A stretch of 64,000 nucleotides of DNA. Origin: Chitinophaga sp. S165. Its GTDB lineage: Bacteria; Bacteroidota; Bacteroidia; Chitinophagales; Chitinophagaceae. The notes beneath the pieces are model-generated. The model made no database searches and was not told where the DNA came from. It saw nothing but the letters and a program-made list of their open reading frames with translations. The translations under genes were made by a program, and so were the position numbers. Shown one piece after another: positions 17,138-25,724 of this stretch (the stretch's first letter is position 1; every line of letters starts with the position of its first letter). The stretch covers positions 152,368 through 216,367 of the forward strand of contig NZ_QGTG01000011.1 of NCBI RefSeq assembly GCF_003182155.1, in the 5' to 3' direction.

Positions 17138-18061
17138 ATGCCAAAGACTATTCATTGTTGCAGTACGCAACCCGCTTTAACTCCCAGTGCAGGACATGCT
17201 TCCCTTCAGGGGGAGAAGACCAATTTATCATTTGAGATCTATAAATTGGAAGATAGATCCGGTGGAAGCCATTTTGTGAATAGTGAGCCCCATCAGCATA
17301 ACAGTTTTGAGCTGATATGGGTATTGGAGGGCGGAGGCCATTATTGGGTAGATAATGAACAACATGAAGCGGCCCCGAACGAGGTATATTGCCTTACCCC
17401 GGGACAGCTGCATATGTTTAAACCCAATAAGAATATAAAGGGTTATGTAATCACATTCAGCCATGAATTCCTGCTGATGCCGAAAGAAAATGCCGGATTG
17501 ATCTTTCATTCCAATTCTTCTCACCAGTTGTCTGGCAGCACGGTTATCTCTCTTAGCGAAGAAGTACGGACCGAGATGGAAGACCTGGTGATAAAAATGC
17601 TGAAGGAATTTGACAATTTTTTCCTGTTACGTTCTGAAATACTGAGAGGCTTACTGAATATCTTCATGATCTATCTTACCCGTCAGTACAGACCCGTAAC
17701 GGTGCCTCCGGCGAGGCAGGGTAACAAAGCGCTGGTCAATAAGTTCTTCTCCACAGTTGAGAAGAAATACATGGTGTATAAACTGGTAGCGGAATATGCC
17801 GACGAACTGGCTGTAACACCTAATCATTTGAATGAAATGGTTAAGAAGGTGTCCGGCTTTCCTGCAAGTCATCACATCCGTCAGCGTGTAGTGCTGGAAG
17901 CGAAAAGACAAGCCACCTATTCCGGTTCAAGCATGAAAGAGATTGCGTATAGTCTTGGCTTCGACGACATCGCACACTTCAGTAAATTCTTTAAGAACTT
18001 TTCCGGCAGAAGCTTTACTGATTATAAGAAAGAAGCTATGCAGCAATTTCTCTGCATATAG
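17138..18061 (+). CDS. AraC family transcriptional regulator (paralogue 2)
   Basis: This 307-residue protein has an N-terminal cupin sensor (PHQHNSFELIWVLEGGGHYW, EVYCLTPGQLHMFKPN) and a C-terminal AraC DNA-binding domain (about residues 200-300) with VTPNHLNEMVKKVSGF, HIRQRVVLEAKRQ and MKEIAYSLGFDDIAHFSKFF. It is paralogous to the divergent gene on its left. The cupin half is better conserved around the pocket than expected for unrelated regulators, so both may respond to related ligands. A terminator follows at 18105. The start at 17138 is favoured because the next methionine would remove part of the cupin domain. Confidence 0.9.
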   Translation: MPKTIHCCSTQPALTPSAGHASLQGEKTNLSFEIYKLEDRSGGSHFVNSEPHQHNSFELIWVLEGGGHYWVDNEQHEAAPNEVYCLTPGQLHMFKPNKNIKGYVITFSHEFLLMPKENAGLIFHSNSSHQLSGSTVISLSEEVRTEMEDLVIKMLKEFDNFFLLRSEILRGLLNIFMIYLTRQYRPVTVPPARQGNKALVNKFFSTVEKKYMVYKLVAEYADELAVTPNHLNEMVKKVSGFPASHHIRQRVVLEAKRQATYSGSSMKEIAYSLGFDDIAHFSKFFKNFSGRSFTDYKKEAMQQFLCI

Positions 18062-18104
18062 ATAGTGTAAAGAAGTCTTATGAGGTTATAATATTACTTT
18101 ATTA

Positions 18105-18140
18105 AAGGCTGTCCGTCTTATGGCTGACAGCCTTTGTTTT
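18105..18140 (+). terminator. Rho-independent terminator of the rightward AraC gene
   Basis: AAGGCTGTC (18105-18113) pairs with GACAGCCTT (18126-18134), followed by TGTTTT. Confidence 0.8.
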
Positions 18141-18251
18141 ATGTAGTGCGGTTGAATTTCATATCCTTGTGCCTATTATTGTATAAAGTAGATACCTATA
18201 TGTAATAACCCAATGCCCCCGGAAATTTCCTAACTATAAAAACTGATAATC

Positions 18252-19346
18252 ATGAGAAGCCTTTCTGTCAAAGCACTCGCTTTGCTAATTGCTATTGCTG
18301 GTGGTTTTGCTTCCTGTAAAAAACAATCCGCAGGAGAAAAGTTGAAACCCACCGGAACCGCAGCTGCCGCCGCATTAGAACCTAGTAAAGATGCTAAGTT
18401 GTTAGCAGACCTTCTAAAAAAAGAAGCGCCTAAATCACAGTTTTTCACTATTCAGCCCAAAGAAAGGAACACGATCAGGACCCAGAATGGTACCACGTAC
18501 ACTATTCCTGCACAAGCGTTTCGTAGAAGAGACGGTTCATTTCCTACCGGCCCTGTAACCGTTGCAGTGAAAGAAGTATTAAGTCCTAAAGATTTTGTAT
18601 TGTCTGACAGACCTACCGCCAATGCAGGCGATTACCTGGTTTCTTATGGTGAGTTCTTTGTACGCGCTACAGAAGCCGGTGCCGACCTCGTACTGGCAGC
18701 ACCTGTTACCGTGCAGGTTGTTGTAAGAGGAGATAACCGTCCGCAGCAACGTGTTCCCATGTGGCAGGGAGACACTACTGTGTTTACCACCTTTAGCGGT
18801 TATGACTATCAGAACCAGTCTGTGACTGTAACACAACCTGTGGCCCAGAATCCGGGTGTGGACTGGAACCAGTCGTCTGCTTATGCATTGTTTAACTCCA
18901 CAACAGGTACATTGGACTTCCAGTTGTCTGATCTCATTAGCTGGAGGAACTGTGACGCCTTCAATAGTGTAACCGGACCAAGAACAACCGTACTGGGTTA
19001 TTTCAATATCTTCAATGACGATACCCCGAATTCTTCTCCCGAACAGCCAAGCATGCTGTTCTTCAAACCGAGAAATATCAATTCCGTTATCAAATTTTAT
19101 AACATTATCCTGGATGCGCCTACCGGATTCAAAGGGTTCCTGAGCTACCAGAATATCGTTCCTATTGGACAGCAGGGAACGTTCCTGGCCGTTACAGCAT
19201 TGAACGGGCAGTTTTATGCTCAGTTAAAGGATGTTGTAATTGGTGCACCTGCACCAGGTACAAACTATTCTCCTGTCGCATTTAATCTGGTGCCTGTATC
19301 GGGCGCAGATGTGCTGGCAATGATAGCAGAACTGAACAACCGATAA
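18252..19346 (+). CDS. Hypothetical lipoprotein
   Basis: The protein has 364 residues with a clear lipoprotein signal (MRSLSVKALALLIAIAGGFASCKK, lipid Cys about residue 22). The mature part begins with a low-complexity Ala/Lys stretch, then beta-rich sequence with FTIQPKERNTIRTQNGTTYTIPAQAF and GPVTVAVKEVLSPKDFVLSDRPT. These blocks resemble the start of carboxypeptidase-regulatory-like or ZU5-like surface domains in other Bacteroidota lipoproteins. I do not recognise a catalytic motif. It is flanked by terminators on both sides (18105 and 19356) and so is probably transcribed alone. The product is probably anchored at the outer membrane. Confidence 0.75.
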   Translation: MRSLSVKALALLIAIAGGFASCKKQSAGEKLKPTGTAAAAALEPSKDAKLLADLLKKEAPKSQFFTIQPKERNTIRTQNGTTYTIPAQAFRRRDGSFPTGPVTVAVKEVLSPKDFVLSDRPTANAGDYLVSYGEFFVRATEAGADLVLAAPVTVQVVVRGDNRPQQRVPMWQGDTTVFTTFSGYDYQNQSVTVTQPVAQNPGVDWNQSSAYALFNSTTGTLDFQLSDLISWRNCDAFNSVTGPRTTVLGYFNIFNDDTPNSSPEQPSMLFFKPRNINSVIKFYNIILDAPTGFKGFLSYQNIVPIGQQGTFLAVTALNGQFYAQLKDVVIGAPAPGTNYSPVAFNLVPVSGADVLAMIAELNNR

Positions 19347-19355
19347 TATAAAAGA

Positions 19356-19385
19356 AATAGTGTGGCTGTTTGCAGCCACACTATT
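19356..19385. terminator. Bidirectional terminator between convergent genes
   Basis: AATAGTGTGGCTG pairs perfectly with CAGCCACACTATT around TTTG. It is a 13-bp stem placed between a gene ending at 19346 and a convergent gene ending at 19405. Confidence 0.85.
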
Positions 19386-19404
19386 CACAGCAAGGGCGGA
19401 CCTG

Positions 19405-20937
19405 TTACAGCCGGCTGAGAAGCTGTTTCAGGGCCTTTATACCTCCCTGGTTGTCCGGGTTCAACTCAATGGACTTCTGATACATAAGGATGGCCTCCTG
19501 GCGCTTGCCCGCCTTTGATAAAGCCTCCGCATAACTATCATAAGCATTATAGCTGCCTGGAAATAAAAGCATATTGATCTTAAAGGTCTCTATAGCTAAT
19601 TGCAGATGTTCGGGAACAGGAGAGAAATAAAGGAACTCATAACCAAGCTGGTTCATTTCACGCTCGCTGAAATAGTAGTTATTGGTGTCGCTTTTAAATG
19701 CAGTAAGACCACTGATAGCATTATCTATACCACGTTGTATCATGGTTGCAGCAAATAACCTGACAAGAGATGTTTTCTTTTTCAATAGCATTGGCGGCTG
19801 ATCATTCATCATATAAAAGGCGGATGTCACAATGTTCCCAAAGGATGGTCCTGCTACATTGTCAAAGGCAATGATTGTTTGTTTCCTGCTGATATTCCTG
19901 AAATAGAAGGTAGCCAGGCCGAAATTGAAACCTCCATGTCCCACGGACTTACCAAAGCCTGGTTGGTCAAAGATCTCCCAACCAAGACCATAACTGCCTT
20001 TCCCTTCTCCAAGCATCGTATCCATATGCTCCCAGTAAGTTTCTCCACTGTTAAGTCTGACAGGTGTCAGCGCTTCTTCAATTGCTGCTGCATTTAATAA
20101 TTTACCATCAAAAAAAGCCTGGTCGAACAACTGCAGGTCACTTATAGTGGTGACAATATTGGATGCTCCGGTAGCAGCACTGTTATTGTAACTGGTATAA
20201 CGATACCGTTTTACCTTAAAGGCAGAAGTGTAGGCAGTGTCATAATACAACGCTTTCACATGTGGTGTAACTACTCCCTGGTAAGTATCCTGGTACGACG
20301 TTTTTGCATAATAGGTCTCCAGCATGCCTGCTGGTTCGAAAATATATGTATGCAGATAGTCACGAAATGAAAGCCCGCTGAGTTTCTCCACAAGCATCGC
20401 CAGTAATGAATAATTGGTATTGCAGTAACTGAACTTATCGCCGGGATGAAAATAAAGCGGCCTGTTCTCCCGTCTTAATACGGGAATGATAATATCATTC
20501 GTAATGATAGTGTCCGGAAACTTTTTAACAAGCGGTTCATACAATTCAAGGTCGGGCAGGCCGGATGTATGCGTGAGTAAATGCCTGATGGTGATACCAG
20601 GATAAGGAAAGTCAGGGAAATAATGCCGGAGCGTATCTTCCAGATGGACCTTTCCTTTTTCATTTAACTGAAGAATGGCTGTGGCTGTGAAAACTTTAGA
20701 TATCGAGGCGAGATTATAATGTACGTTAACGTCATTTTCAGTGGCGGAAGTAAAGTCTGAATAGCCGAAAGACCGGCGGTATATGGCACGTCCATTTTCT
20801 GCTAGGAGTATATTCCCGTTCATGTTTTTCTCCCGCGCAATGTTATTAAAGTAGATGTTTAATTTCCCCAGCCGGTTTTGTGCAATGGAAAGCATGCCGC
20901 TTAGCAATATGGCTGCGAGGAAAAATATGCGTTTCAT
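19405..20937 (-). CDS. Serine hydrolase of the beta-lactamase/D-Ala-D-Ala carboxypeptidase (class C-like) family with C-terminal TPR
   Basis: A TTG at 20949 could open the frame, but the ATG at 20937 gives a good Sec signal (MKRIFFLAAILLSGMLSIAQ), so 510 residues are chosen. Class C motifs are present. The nucleophile S-x-x-K is in NLASISKVFTATAIL (about residues 75-90). The Y-x-N is in FSYCNTNYSLLAMLVEKLSG. The HGG of the third motif is in GHGGFNFGLATFY. The last 90 residues contain TPR-like helices (YNAYDSYAEALSKAGKRQEAILMYQKSIELNP). The protein is exported to the periplasm or surface. The family includes peptidases, esterases and beta-lactamases; the substrate cannot be told here. It is downstream of, and codirectional with, the small gene at 21073-21309, with a terminator between. 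Confidence 0.9.
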   Translation of the reverse strand: MKRIFFLAAILLSGMLSIAQNRLGKLNIYFNNIAREKNMNGNILLAENGRAIYRRSFGYSDFTSATENDVNVHYNLASISKVFTATAILQLNEKGKVHLEDTLRHYFPDFPYPGITIRHLLTHTSGLPDLELYEPLVKKFPDTIITNDIIIPVLRRENRPLYFHPGDKFSYCNTNYSLLAMLVEKLSGLSFRDYLHTYIFEPAGMLETYYAKTSYQDTYQGVVTPHVKALYYDTAYTSAFKVKRYRYTSYNNSAATGASNIVTTISDLQLFDQAFFDGKLLNAAAIEEALTPVRLNSGETYWEHMDTMLGEGKGSYGLGWEIFDQPGFGKSVGHGGFNFGLATFYFRNISRKQTIIAFDNVAGPSFGNIVTSAFYMMNDQPPMLLKKKTSLVRLFAATMIQRGIDNAISGLTAFKSDTNNYYFSEREMNQLGYEFLYFSPVPEHLQLAIETFKINMLLFPGSYNAYDSYAEALSKAGKRQEAILMYQKSIELNPDNQGGIKALKQLLSRL

Positions 20938-21026
20938 AGTAGCAATCAATTTGACAGCAATACTAGCGAAGAAGAGAACGTGGATGGAACAAATGTGACG
21001 AAACGCATGGGATAAGTGATAAAGAG

Positions 21027-21058
21027 AAAAGCCTCCCCGTTTAACGAAGGAGGCCTTT
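21027..21058 (-). terminator. Terminator of the small exported-protein gene
   Basis: Read on the minus strand, GCCTCC pairs with GGAGGC around a 12-nt loop and TTTTCTCTTT follows. It lies between the stop at 21073 and the next leftward gene. Confidence 0.7.
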
Positions 21059-21072
21059 ATGCTAGTCAGCGC

Positions 21073-21309
21073 TTATTGGGGTATGCTGTCTTTACGCCAT
21101 GTGCTGTCTTTTTTCATTTTATGTTTCTTCATCTTATGTTTTGAAGTGTCAGTACGCGGAGTTGTATCCTGCCTGAATGATTCGCTATAATTTGTATATT
21201 CCTGACCGGAAGCGGTCTTAGCCGCATAAGATGGTGTCGGTGTGTTCTGGAAGTAAACAAACCCACCAGCCACGATCAGTAAGCCGATTGTTAAAAGATG
21301 CTTTTTCAT
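21073..21309 (-). CDS. Small hypothetical protein with one N-terminal hydrophobic segment
   Basis: The frame is open to 21351, but the ATG at 21309 gives MKKHLLTIGLLIVAGGFVYFQ, a standard export or anchor sequence, for a 78-residue protein. The remainder is polar and low complexity, ending in a Lys/Met/His repeat (KHKMKKHKMKKDS). That tail may bind metal or nucleic acid non-specifically, but there is no recognised domain. It is monocistronic: a terminator lies just downstream. I do not recognise it. Confidence 0.6.
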   Translation of the reverse strand: MKKHLLTIGLLIVAGGFVYFQNTPTPSYAAKTASGQEYTNYSESFRQDTTPRTDTSKHKMKKHKMKKDSTWRKDSIPQ

Positions 21310-21699
21310 GACTGAGAATTTTTTAAGAGAATTAATAATAGCTTTTACCACTAAAATCCTGCTTGTTTCAGGTTTTCAGGAAATCTCGTTATATACCACA
21401 TCATTATATCTCTGGAATAATTAAGTATTGAAGCGTAAATAATATGTTGTTGTGGACTTGTAGACGAAAATGGGGAAAATAATTATACAGCCACATCTAT
21501 AACACCCTCGCGAGAAAAGGAAGGTAAACCACTGATTCTGAACTTAAATTCATATATTTGGAATGGACAAACGTCTTTTGTTGTCGGTTGGAGAATCATT
21601 TTTAAACAGATCATCACACGTTAACAGATCAGAATAGCTTTGAGATAAGTATCAGCAATTAACTATCATACATACCCCAATATTAAATTTAACCTCTAC
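21310..21699. other. Intergenic region upstream of the amidase-caspase-SGNH gene
   Basis: These 390 bp between divergent genes hold the promoters of both. I see no additional ORF or strong hairpin. The stretch is AT-rich near 21400-21560, and no perfect TAnnTTTG box could be assigned with confidence. Confidence 0.4.
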
Positions 21700-24600
21700 A
21701 TGAGATACGACTCCTTACCCCAGATCGAGGCTCGTTTCAAGAGTGAAGCGGCTCCATTCCTTACGCCATTCTCCTTGCAGGTCCCCAATGAACAGCTGAT
21801 CCTGAAAGGGCAACTGTACAAACCAAACCGTAGCGATTATTTCTATCCTGCCACTCATACAAAAGAGCGGATAGTATTGCATTTTACGGCCGGGAATCTC
21901 AGGTCCGACATGCAAAGCCTGACCACGCAGGGAAGGCATGTTTCGGTAGCTTTTGTAATTGCCAGGGACGGCACTATTTACCAGCTATTTCCATCGGCTA
22001 ACTGGTCAGGCCACATCGGTGCCGGCGTGGGCAACCAGGGTACTCAGAATGCGCAGGACAAGGCGACCATCGGCATCGAGCTGTCCAACTATGCATACCT
22101 GGTACCGCGTGACGGCAACCTGGAAACCATCTACTCACGTGCGCCACAGAACGGTAAGCCCGGTCCTGTTGATGAATATTGCTCCTTAAGCAATACTGCC
22201 GCCTACCTGAAGATCGACAAACCTTTCCGGGAACAGTCCTATTATGCTTCCTATACACCGGAACAAGTGGAAAGCACTGTTATACTGCTCCGCTACCTGA
22301 CGGCTAAGTACAACATCCCGCGTCAGTTCCTGCCGGAAGATAAAAGATACATTACTACCAATGATGTGCTCACATTCAAGGGCATCGTTTCCCACGTTAA
22401 CTACCGCCCTTCGGGAAAATGGGACATCGGCCCGGCGTTCGACTGGCCAGCGCTGATCAATGGGGTGACCGCTACAGAGTTTACGCCTGCCGCCACTGTC
22501 CGTTCACTGAATTTCGCAGCCCGTGAGTTATCTATCGGACTGACCACTGAAGGCGGGATCGCTGCTCAGTTTGTTGAAGAAAGCAGTACGGAAGAAGGCG
22601 CTCCGGAAGCCAGCGACAATGAAGGTTATAACCCCAATGATTTCGAAGAAAGCAGTGCTAAACAGGTAACACCATCCAGCGGAAAAGTATATGCACTGCT
22701 GGCGGGTATCAATGAATATGACCAGGTCCGTAAGTTAAGCGGTTGCCTGCATGACCTGCAACAAGTGGAAGACTATCTGAAGAACCGCACTGTGTTCGAT
22801 TGTAAGATCAAAAAGATCACAGACTCCGAAGTAACAAGGGCGAATGTGGTAAAGGCATTTGAAGAGCACTGCGGACTGGCAAAGAAAGACGACACCGTAT
22901 TGTTCTATTTCTCCGGTCATGGTACCCAGGAAGACGCTGCGCCTATGTGGAATGAGACAGATGGTAAACTGGAAGCGATCGTATGTTATGACGGAGGTAC
23001 TTCAAAGGCGGCAGAGTTCCTGCTGACCGACAAGGAGCTCCGTTACCTGATCGGTAAGTTATATGAAAAGACAGGGGCACACATTGTAGTGATCTTCGAC
23101 TGTTGTCATTCGGGGGATAATACCCGTGGTCAGCTGATCAATGCGGCCTTTAAGAAGGATAAGGTGACCAAACGTATGATCTACGATAATACCCGCTACT
23201 CAGGTGCTTTCCCTCAACGTGAATGGAGTGAGTTTATATTCAGCAATGAGATCAAAGAAGCGGACATCGCAGATAAGAAGGTGGACGAATTTTTACCCGA
23301 AGGCATCCATATACAAATGGCGGCCTGTGAAAGTAACCAGTCGGCTGTTGAAGTAAACGGGGAAGGTGTGTTCACAAAGAAACTACTAGGCGCACTGGAC
23401 GCCTGTACAGGCAATGTGTCTTACAATGACCTGAGTAGCAGGATCAGGCAATACCTGCGGTTCAGTTTTGAACAGACGCCACGGATCTATGTGTCCGGCG
23501 ATACAGACAGGCTGTTGTTCACCGGTTTCCTGAACCGTAGTCTCACAGACAATATCACCATTGCTGAAGCTACTTACAACCCGAAAGGCTGGCAATTGAA
23601 TATCGGTGCTATTCATGGTGTAGACAAAAACATAAAAGTAACAGTCGTAAATGCCGCTGATGTTAATCAGAAATGGACTGCCCGGATAGACAATGTTTTC
23701 ATCGATTACAGCAGCATCACCATTGATGGTACTCCTGATCCTGATAAGGCCCATAAAGCCTTTGCTGAAGGATTGATGAGCGGAAAGATCTTACTGGAGC
23801 TGGACAACAGCAACGGTAACCCCGCTGAAATGGCCGAGTTGCTGGACAGCATAGAAAGCAAAGCCGGCGGGCATTTTGAGTTCCAGTCTGCCGCTGCAGA
23901 GAATGGGCGCAGTGCGGATTATACACTGCATATCAGGGGAGGAGAGGCTGTCATTACCAGGGCCAATGATCCCTATCGTCCGGTGGTGCGTCCGCTCGAC
24001 CTGTTGAAAGACAAAGGAGATGTTGAGCTTGTGGAGACTCTCAAGCACATCTCTCAATGGCACTTTATCAAACATCTGCAGAACAGTTCCATTCCGGAAG
24101 GCTTCCCGGAAAACCCTGTACAGATCGACGTATCACGGATCTATCCTGACGGAGGAAAAGAAAAGATCAATACCAGTAGCGGTACTGCCACCTTTAATTT
24201 TGAGCAGGGACAAGGTTTGTGGGAAGGTGCGATGGAAATAAAACTCACCAATACCACTAACCAGCCGGTATATGTAGCAGCCCTGTACCTGGGTATTCAG
24301 TTCAGCAGTTACCTGGAGTATCTGTCGCAATCACCCTGGTTGCTGGAACCTGGTAAAGAACTGATCATGGCCAGAAAGGGTAAGGACAGGATCAGCATCC
24401 GGCAGGATGAATTTGTGAGAGAGTATAACTGGCCGCTGAGCATGGAAACGCTGAAGCTGATAGTGAGCACAGACGAATTCAATGTCAAGGCGCTTTCTCT
24501 GAATAACTTGCCTGCGCCATATGTATTGTCTGATCGTGAGAAGAGAATATTGAGGGGTAAAACAGAAGTGTCCAAAGGGGCTATCATGGAGGATGAGGAA

Positions 24601-25650
24601 CCTGCAGAATTCAAAGGCTGGATCACCCAGACATTATACCTTGTCTTCAACAATCCGGACTTTAACGTTATAGATCGCAAGACGCTGAAAGAGCTGATGG
24701 AATATGATGAGACATCGTACTATGCCGCTGGCCTGTACTATGACCTCGTACCAGACGAGAACGGACAACCCACAAGGCTGAAGCTGAAACCTGAGATCAA
24801 AGTGCCGGAAGGCGAAAAAGGTTTATGGGGCGATGTCATACTATGGGCAGCTAATGCCATAGAAAGCCGTCAGCGCAGAAGGTTGTACAAACGTTTGAAG
24901 AATACTGACAGATTACGGATCGTAGCTGAAGGTGATTCCTGGTTCCAGTATCCTATCCGTGTATTAGATACAATTGATCATCTGTATAAGCTCTATGCTA
25001 TCCGCAGTTTTGCGGAAGCAGGGGATACGCTGGAAAATTATATGAAGAAAAGGGAATACCTGGATGCGATCAAAGAGGAAGAAGCGCAGATCTTCGTAGT
25101 GAGCGGCGGAGGTAATGACATCCTCGGGGAACAGTTCCAGCACTCATTAAGAGATACACCTGCGGAAGACGATATCACACCTGCCCGTTACCTGAACAAG
25201 ACGTTCTTTGACAAGCTCGACCGTCTGGAAACATGGTATACGGACATGTTCACGGAACTGCATAACAGGTATCCGAACCTCCGGATGCTGGTGCACAGTT
25301 ATGATTATATTATCCCGGTTGATACGGACCTGTATCCACGTAAAACCAGCTGGCTGGGCAAGTACATGATCCGTAAGAATATTCATCAGCAAACGGTACG
25401 GGAATCACTGATCCGTTTTATGGTGGATGAATTTAACAAGCGGCTTGAAAAGGTTGCAGCGGCATTTCCTGGTGTGGTGTATTATATCAACGTAAGGGAG
25501 ATCGTTGAGCGGGGTAGCTGGTATGATGAGATCCATCCTACAAATGCAGGTTTCCAGCTGGTAGCTGACAAGTTTGTAAATGTGATCGAGGAACTGAGAT
25601 CAGAGCTTAAACCATTCGCTGAAGCATCGGTAATGTCTGCACCACATTAA
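21700..25650 (+). CDS. Giant fusion: amidase_2 + caspase-like peptidase + SGNH/GDSL hydrolase
   Basis: This 1316-residue protein has three enzyme domains. Residues of about 40-250 are an N-acetylmuramoyl-L-alanine amidase type 2 / PGRP fold, with zinc-ligand candidates in VLHFTAG (His about 61) and SHVNYRPSGKWDIGP (His about 232 and the following Asp). Residues of about 325-610 are a caspase-like (C14) peptidase: VYALLAGINEYD, the catalytic His in YFSGHGT (about 405) and Cys in IFDCCHSGD (about 467). Residues of about 625-1060 are beta-rich and unrecognised. Residues of about 1065-1305 are an SGNH hydrolase with GDSW (Ser nucleophile), GGGND and DEIHPTNAGF. No signal peptide or membrane segment is seen, so it starts out cytoplasmic. 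It stands alone between two terminator-bounded units. A role in envelope attack or programmed cell death is inference. Confidence 0.88.
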   Translation: MRYDSLPQIEARFKSEAAPFLTPFSLQVPNEQLILKGQLYKPNRSDYFYPATHTKERIVLHFTAGNLRSDMQSLTTQGRHVSVAFVIARDGTIYQLFPSANWSGHIGAGVGNQGTQNAQDKATIGIELSNYAYLVPRDGNLETIYSRAPQNGKPGPVDEYCSLSNTAAYLKIDKPFREQSYYASYTPEQVESTVILLRYLTAKYNIPRQFLPEDKRYITTNDVLTFKGIVSHVNYRPSGKWDIGPAFDWPALINGVTATEFTPAATVRSLNFAARELSIGLTTEGGIAAQFVEESSTEEGAPEASDNEGYNPNDFEESSAKQVTPSSGKVYALLAGINEYDQVRKLSGCLHDLQQVEDYLKNRTVFDCKIKKITDSEVTRANVVKAFEEHCGLAKKDDTVLFYFSGHGTQEDAAPMWNETDGKLEAIVCYDGGTSKAAEFLLTDKELRYLIGKLYEKTGAHIVVIFDCCHSGDNTRGQLINAAFKKDKVTKRMIYDNTRYSGAFPQREWSEFIFSNEIKEADIADKKVDEFLPEGIHIQMAACESNQSAVEVNGEGVFTKKLLGALDACTGNVSYNDLSSRIRQYLRFSFEQTPRIYVSGDTDRLLFTGFLNRSLTDNITIAEATYNPKGWQLNIGAIHGVDKNIKVTVVNAADVNQKWTARIDNVFIDYSSITIDGTPDPDKAHKAFAEGLMSGKILLELDNSNGNPAEMAELLDSIESKAGGHFEFQSAAAENGRSADYTLHIRGGEAVITRANDPYRPVVRPLDLLKDKGDVELVETLKHISQWHFIKHLQNSSIPEGFPENPVQIDVSRIYPDGGKEKINTSSGTATFNFEQGQGLWEGAMEIKLTNTTNQPVYVAALYLGIQFSSYLEYLSQSPWLLEPGKELIMARKGKDRISIRQDEFVREYNWPLSMETLKLIVSTDEFNVKALSLNNLPAPYVLSDREKRILRGKTEVSKGAIMEDEEPAEFKGWITQTLYLVFNNPDFNVIDRKTLKELMEYDETSYYAAGLYYDLVPDENGQPTRLKLKPEIKVPEGEKGLWGDVILWAANAIESRQRRRLYKRLKNTDRLRIVAEGDSWFQYPIRVLDTIDHLYKLYAIRSFAEAGDTLENYMKKREYLDAIKEEEAQIFVVSGGGNDILGEQFQHSLRDTPAEDDITPARYLNKTFFDKLDRLETWYTDMFTELHNRYPNLRMLVHSYDYIIPVDTDLYPRKTSWLGKYMIRKNIHQQTVRESLIRFMVDEFNKRLEKVAAAFPGVVYYINVREIVERGSWYDEIHPTNAGFQLVADKFVNVIEELRSELKPFAEASVMSAPH

Positions 25651-25677
25651 AGTAACTATCCGTTCATAATAAGAAGA

Positions 25678-25712
25678 AAGGCTGTCCACCTCAGGCGGAC
25701 AGCCTTATTTTT
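25678..25712. terminator. Terminator between the fusion gene and GH81
   Basis: AAGGCTGTCC (25678-25687) pairs with GGACAGCCTT (25697-25706), followed by ATTTTT. The gene to the right ends convergently at 25725. Confidence 0.85.
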
Positions 25713-25724
25713 GCCGGCAGGTTT

